Assembly: GCF_029319185.1 (NCBI RefSeq)
Contig: NZ_CP119754.1
Span: 2,170,001-2,234,000 of the forward strand
Source: Superficieibacter sp. HKU1
GTDB lineage: Bacteria; Pseudomonadota; Gammaproteobacteria; Enterobacterales; Enterobacteriaceae
Reading direction: 5' to 3'
Length of the DNA stretch: 64,000 nucleotides
Every line of letters begins with the position of its first letter. Within the stretch, counting starts at the first letter, position 1. Position numbers and translations under genes: made by a program. Of this stretch, positions 61,578 through 64,000 are shown one piece after another. The notes under the pieces were generated by a model that worked only from the letters and a program-made list of their open reading frames with translations, was not told where the DNA came from and ran no database searches.

Positions 61578-62957
61578 TCACCCCTCTTTCCATCCCCCAC
61601 CCAGCGCCCGGTACAAATCAATTTGCGCCTGTAATACGTTGTTTTTCACCTGCACCACATTCAGCTGGGTTGAAAACAGCGTGCGCTGGGCATCCAGCTC
61701 ATCCAGATACGACGAATAACCGTTGCGATAGCGGTTTTGCGCAATGCGTAACGTCTCCTGCGCCACGGCTTCCTGACCTTCCAGCTCCTGTAACTGTTCC
61801 TGCAAACGGCGGATAGCATCGAGACTGTCATTCACCTCTTTGAAAGCGTTACGCACCGTACTCTCGTAGCTGTAAAGCGCCTGATTGCGCTGTGACATGG
61901 AAATATCAACCTGTGCATTCAGCGCCTGACGGTTCAGCAGCGGCGCGAGAATACTGCCACCAAGACTCCAGAGCTGGAGCGGATTATCAAGCAGGCCGGG
62001 CAGGGTACGGTCCTGCACCGAGCCGGTGGCGGTCAGATTGATGGACGGTAGCAATTGCGCGCGCGACACGGCCAGCGTGGCATCGGCGGCGACAAGCTGG
62101 CGCTCGGCCTGGGCAATATCCGGACGCCTGTTCAGCAACGTCGATGGTAGCTGGGAAGGAAGGGTAAGCGGCGTCAATTGATCGAATGCGCCGCCGCGCC
62201 CGACGCTCTGCGGATTCTGGCCCAGCAACAGGCTGAGAGCATTTTCCTGCTCGGTGATTTGATGGCGAATTTGGGGCACCTGCGCGCGGGTGGAGCGCAG
62301 TTCGGAATCGGCCTGCATCAGTTCAAGACGCGAACTGTAACCCGTCTCAAACTGACGCCGGGCGAGGCGAAATGACGCTTCGCGCGCTTCCAGCGTAGCC
62401 TGGGTCACTTTCAACTGCTCATCAAGCGACAGGAGCGTCACGTAGCCACTCGCCACCGACGCTGCAACGGTCAGATCTGCGGCAGCGGCGGCGGCCTTTT
62501 GCGCTTCCAGCCCGGCTTCGGCGGCCTCGGTGGCGCTGCGATTCGCTCCCCAGATATCAACATCGTAACTGGCTGTCAGGTTGCCTTTGTATAACGTGCT
62601 GTAAACCGGCAGTCCGGTCGCGGCAGACTGCGAGCGGGCACGCGTGCCGCTCAGCCCGGCGTCCAGGGTGGGGAAAAGATCGCCCTGAGTGGCATACACT
62701 TGCGCCTGATATTCGTTAATCCGTTCGCGGGCAATCAGCACATCGCTGTTATATTGCAGCGCCTGCTCGACATAGCGATTAAGTGCGCTGTCGTGAAAAT
62801 TACGCCACCAGACCCCTTCAACCGGACTCGTCGGACCGATGTTCTGGCGCCACTGCGGCGGGATTTGCAGCGAGGGTTTGGCGGGTTTGACGTCAACCGA
62901 CTGGCAGGCGACAAGCAGTAATGATGCTAATAGCAGGGCAAGAGGATGCCGTCTCAT
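61578..62957 (-). CDS. Outer-membrane channel lipoprotein of a tripartite efflux pump (OprM/TolC-like)
   Basis: A 459-residue outer-membrane lipoprotein with lipobox LLVAC (Cys18). Two OEP repeats are visible (a first beginning at about residue 55 and a second beginning at about 265), each with RRPDIAQAERQLVAADATL-type signature and long coiled helices. It follows the adaptor gene with a 4-bp overlap and has the usual NodT-type length. It forms the exit duct of an MFS or RND-type pump whose inner-membrane component should lie outside the window. The substrate is unknown. Confidence 0.93.
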   Translation of the reverse strand: MRRHPLALLLASLLLVACQSVDVKPAKPSLQIPPQWRQNIGPTSPVEGVWWRNFHDSALNRYVEQALQYNSDVLIARERINEYQAQVYATQGDLFPTLDAGLSGTRARSQSAATGLPVYSTLYKGNLTASYDVDIWGANRSATEAAEAGLEAQKAAAAAADLTVAASVASGYVTLLSLDEQLKVTQATLEAREASFRLARRQFETGYSSRLELMQADSELRSTRAQVPQIRHQITEQENALSLLLGQNPQSVGRGGAFDQLTPLTLPSQLPSTLLNRRPDIAQAERQLVAADATLAVSRAQLLPSINLTATGSVQDRTLPGLLDNPLQLWSLGGSILAPLLNRQALNAQVDISMSQRNQALYSYESTVRNAFKEVNDSLDAIRRLQEQLQELEGQEAVAQETLRIAQNRYRNGYSSYLDELDAQRTLFSTQLNVVQVKNNVLQAQIDLYRALGGGWKEG

Positions 62958-64000
62958 TGCTGATCCTCGCGAGTATCAATCGTGACCTGCACCGACATTC
63001 CCGGTCGCAGATGCGAGAGTTCTTCAGGACTGCCTGACACTTCAATGCGTACCGGAATACGCTGGGCGATTTTGACGAAGTTACCGGTGGCGTTGTCCGG
63101 CGAAATGGCGCTGAACTCGACGCCGGTTGCCGGAGAGATGCTCTGTACCCGGCCCTTAAAGCTGCGGTTATTGAGCGCGTCAACGCTAAACTGCACCGGC
63201 TGACCAATGCGGATCTCTGCCAGCTGGGTCTCTTTCACATTGGCAATAACCCAGTGTTGCGCGGGAACCAGCGAAGTCAGATGGGTGCCCGCGGCAACGT
63301 AGGCGCCGAGGCGCACGGCAATTTGTCCGAGCTGACCATCCTGCGGCGCGATGATTTGCGTATTTTGCAGATCGATTTGCGCCAGTTCGAGCGCGGCTTT
63401 CGCATTTTCAACGTCGGCTTCCAGCGAGGCGCGATTCACGATGGTGGTTTGCAGATCCTGGCGAGACATTTCCAGCGTGGCCTGAGCCTGCGCTATATCA
63501 GCGTTGCCCTGTGCCGCGCTGGCGAGCGCCGCATCGCGTTCGCGAATCGACAGAGAACCATCGGCGGTCAAATCCTTCACCCGGCGTAAATCCGCCTGCG
63601 TTTTCTGGCTCTGCGCCCGGGCATTTTGCAGCGCCGCCTGATTACGGGCGATGACCGCTTCCGCACTTTTACGCTGCTGGAGGTTGTTGTTGAGGGCAGC
63701 GATTTTCATATCCAGCTGCGCCTGCGCCTGATGAACGCGCTGCTTATAAATACGGTCGTCAATCTGCATCAGCACGTCGCCGCGCTTCACCTGCACAAAA
63801 TCCTGCACCTTTACCGCAGTGACATAACCGTTAACCTGTGGGCTAATAAACGTCGTTTGTCCGCGCACGTAGGCGTTATCGGTGAATTGCGTATGGCGGG
63901 TGAATGGCGGCAACTGCCAGGCGTACAGGATCGCCAGGACCCCGACAATAGCAATCGCGGCAGCGGCAAAAATAGAGACTACACGCACATTGCTGCGCGT
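62954..64000 (-). CDS. HlyD/EmrA-type efflux adaptor (5' end outside window)
   Basis: At least 348 residues. One N-terminal membrane helix (VVSIFAAAAIAIVGVLAILY), a lipoyl half-motif VNGYVTAVKVQDFVQVKRGD, a long alpha-helical hairpin of about 100 residues rich in Ala and Gln (AQAQLDMKIAALNNNLQQRK to ANIAQAQATLEMSRQD-like repeats), then IIAPQDGQLGQIAVRLGAYV and a beta-barrel domain. A GTG at 63988 could start it, but the frame stays open to the window edge, so the true start is probably beyond. The long hairpin is EmrA-like, fitting an MFS partner upstream. Confidence 0.9.
   Translation of the reverse strand, partial: TRSNVRVVSIFAAAAIAIVGVLAILYAWQLPPFTRHTQFTDNAYVRGQTTFISPQVNGYVTAVKVQDFVQVKRGDVLMQIDDRIYKQRVHQAQAQLDMKIAALNNNLQQRKSAEAVIARNQAALQNARAQSQKTQADLRRVKDLTADGSLSIRERDAALASAAQGNADIAQAQATLEMSRQDLQTTIVNRASLEADVENAKAALELAQIDLQNTQIIAPQDGQLGQIAVRLGAYVAAGTHLTSLVPAQHWVIANVKETQLAEIRIGQPVQFSVDALNNRSFKGRVQSISPATGVEFSAISPDNATGNFVKIAQRIPVRIEVSGSPEELSHLRPGMSVQVTIDTREDQQ

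Noticed and set aside
1..64000. CRISPR arrays, tRNA or rRNA genes, replication origins
   Set aside because: No regularly spaced repeats, cloverleaf-type segments, rRNA-like conserved blocks or iteron/DnaA-box clusters were seen when reading both strands.

Overview
The window is chromosomal DNA of an enterobacterium in the Citrobacter/Enterobacter/Leclercia range; I cannot name the species. The evidence is a backbone in Escherichia gene order (zntB-fnrS-dbpA-ttcA, then uspF, ompN-micC-ydbK-ydbJ-hslJ-ldhA-ydbH-ynbE-ydbL-ynbABCD-azoR-hrpA) whose proteins align almost end to end with remembered E. coli sequences, and two Hfq-type sRNAs, fnrS and micC, recognisable by sequence. I saw no rRNA, tRNA or CRISPR array.

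Bases 1-20.5 kb are accessory DNA. Two aldo/keto reductases, an orphan AT-rich GIY-YIG nuclease, three LysR regulators (one cut by the window edge), an Lrp-type regulator and three MFS exporters surround two related cassettes. Cassette one reads cupin, carboxymuconolactone-decarboxylase-like (CMD) protein, SDR dehydrogenase, MFS, alpha/beta hydrolase, cyclophilin-like protein. Cassette two, on the other strand, reads cupin, CMD protein, flavodoxin, alpha/beta hydrolase. Nearly all the soluble proteins carry export signals, so this looks like a periplasmic transformation set for small organic or electrophilic molecules, paired with exporters. The block ends in ruins: a metal-sensor-type histidine kinase with a nonsense codon and a frameshift, the last third of its response regulator, and a truncated, frameshifted piece of a large unknown protein.

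Bases 20.6-29.7 kb return to small core genes: a VOC protein, two DUF2382 stress proteins, a lipoprotein, an MHYT-GGDEF-EAL protein with damaged catalytic motifs, zntB, fnrS, a Pro-rich microprotein, dbpA and ttcA.

Bases 29.76-36.63 kb are bracketed by two copies of a 32-bp sequence (two mismatches), the first just 5' of ttcA. Between them lie an IS110-type element with a frameshifted transposase, a Gly/Ala-rich membrane-active-looking protein followed by a 58-residue two-helix protein, and a FUSC/DUF1656/HlyD efflux operon with a divergent AraC regulator. No integrase is visible.

Bases 36.7-64 kb are mostly backbone. The most suggestive part is 47.4-56.2 kb. The YdbH-YnbE-YdbL envelope lipid-bridge genes run straight into a tightly overlapped operon with a CDP-alcohol phosphatidyltransferase, a CDP-diglyceride-synthase-like protein, a PlsC-like acyltransferase, a hydrolase-methyltransferase fusion, a PAP2/dual-specificity phosphatase fusion and a small membrane protein. 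Together they look like the synthesis and transport of an uncharacterised phospholipid. The right edge holds hrpA and the outer-membrane and adaptor genes of a tripartite efflux pump, the adaptor running off the window.
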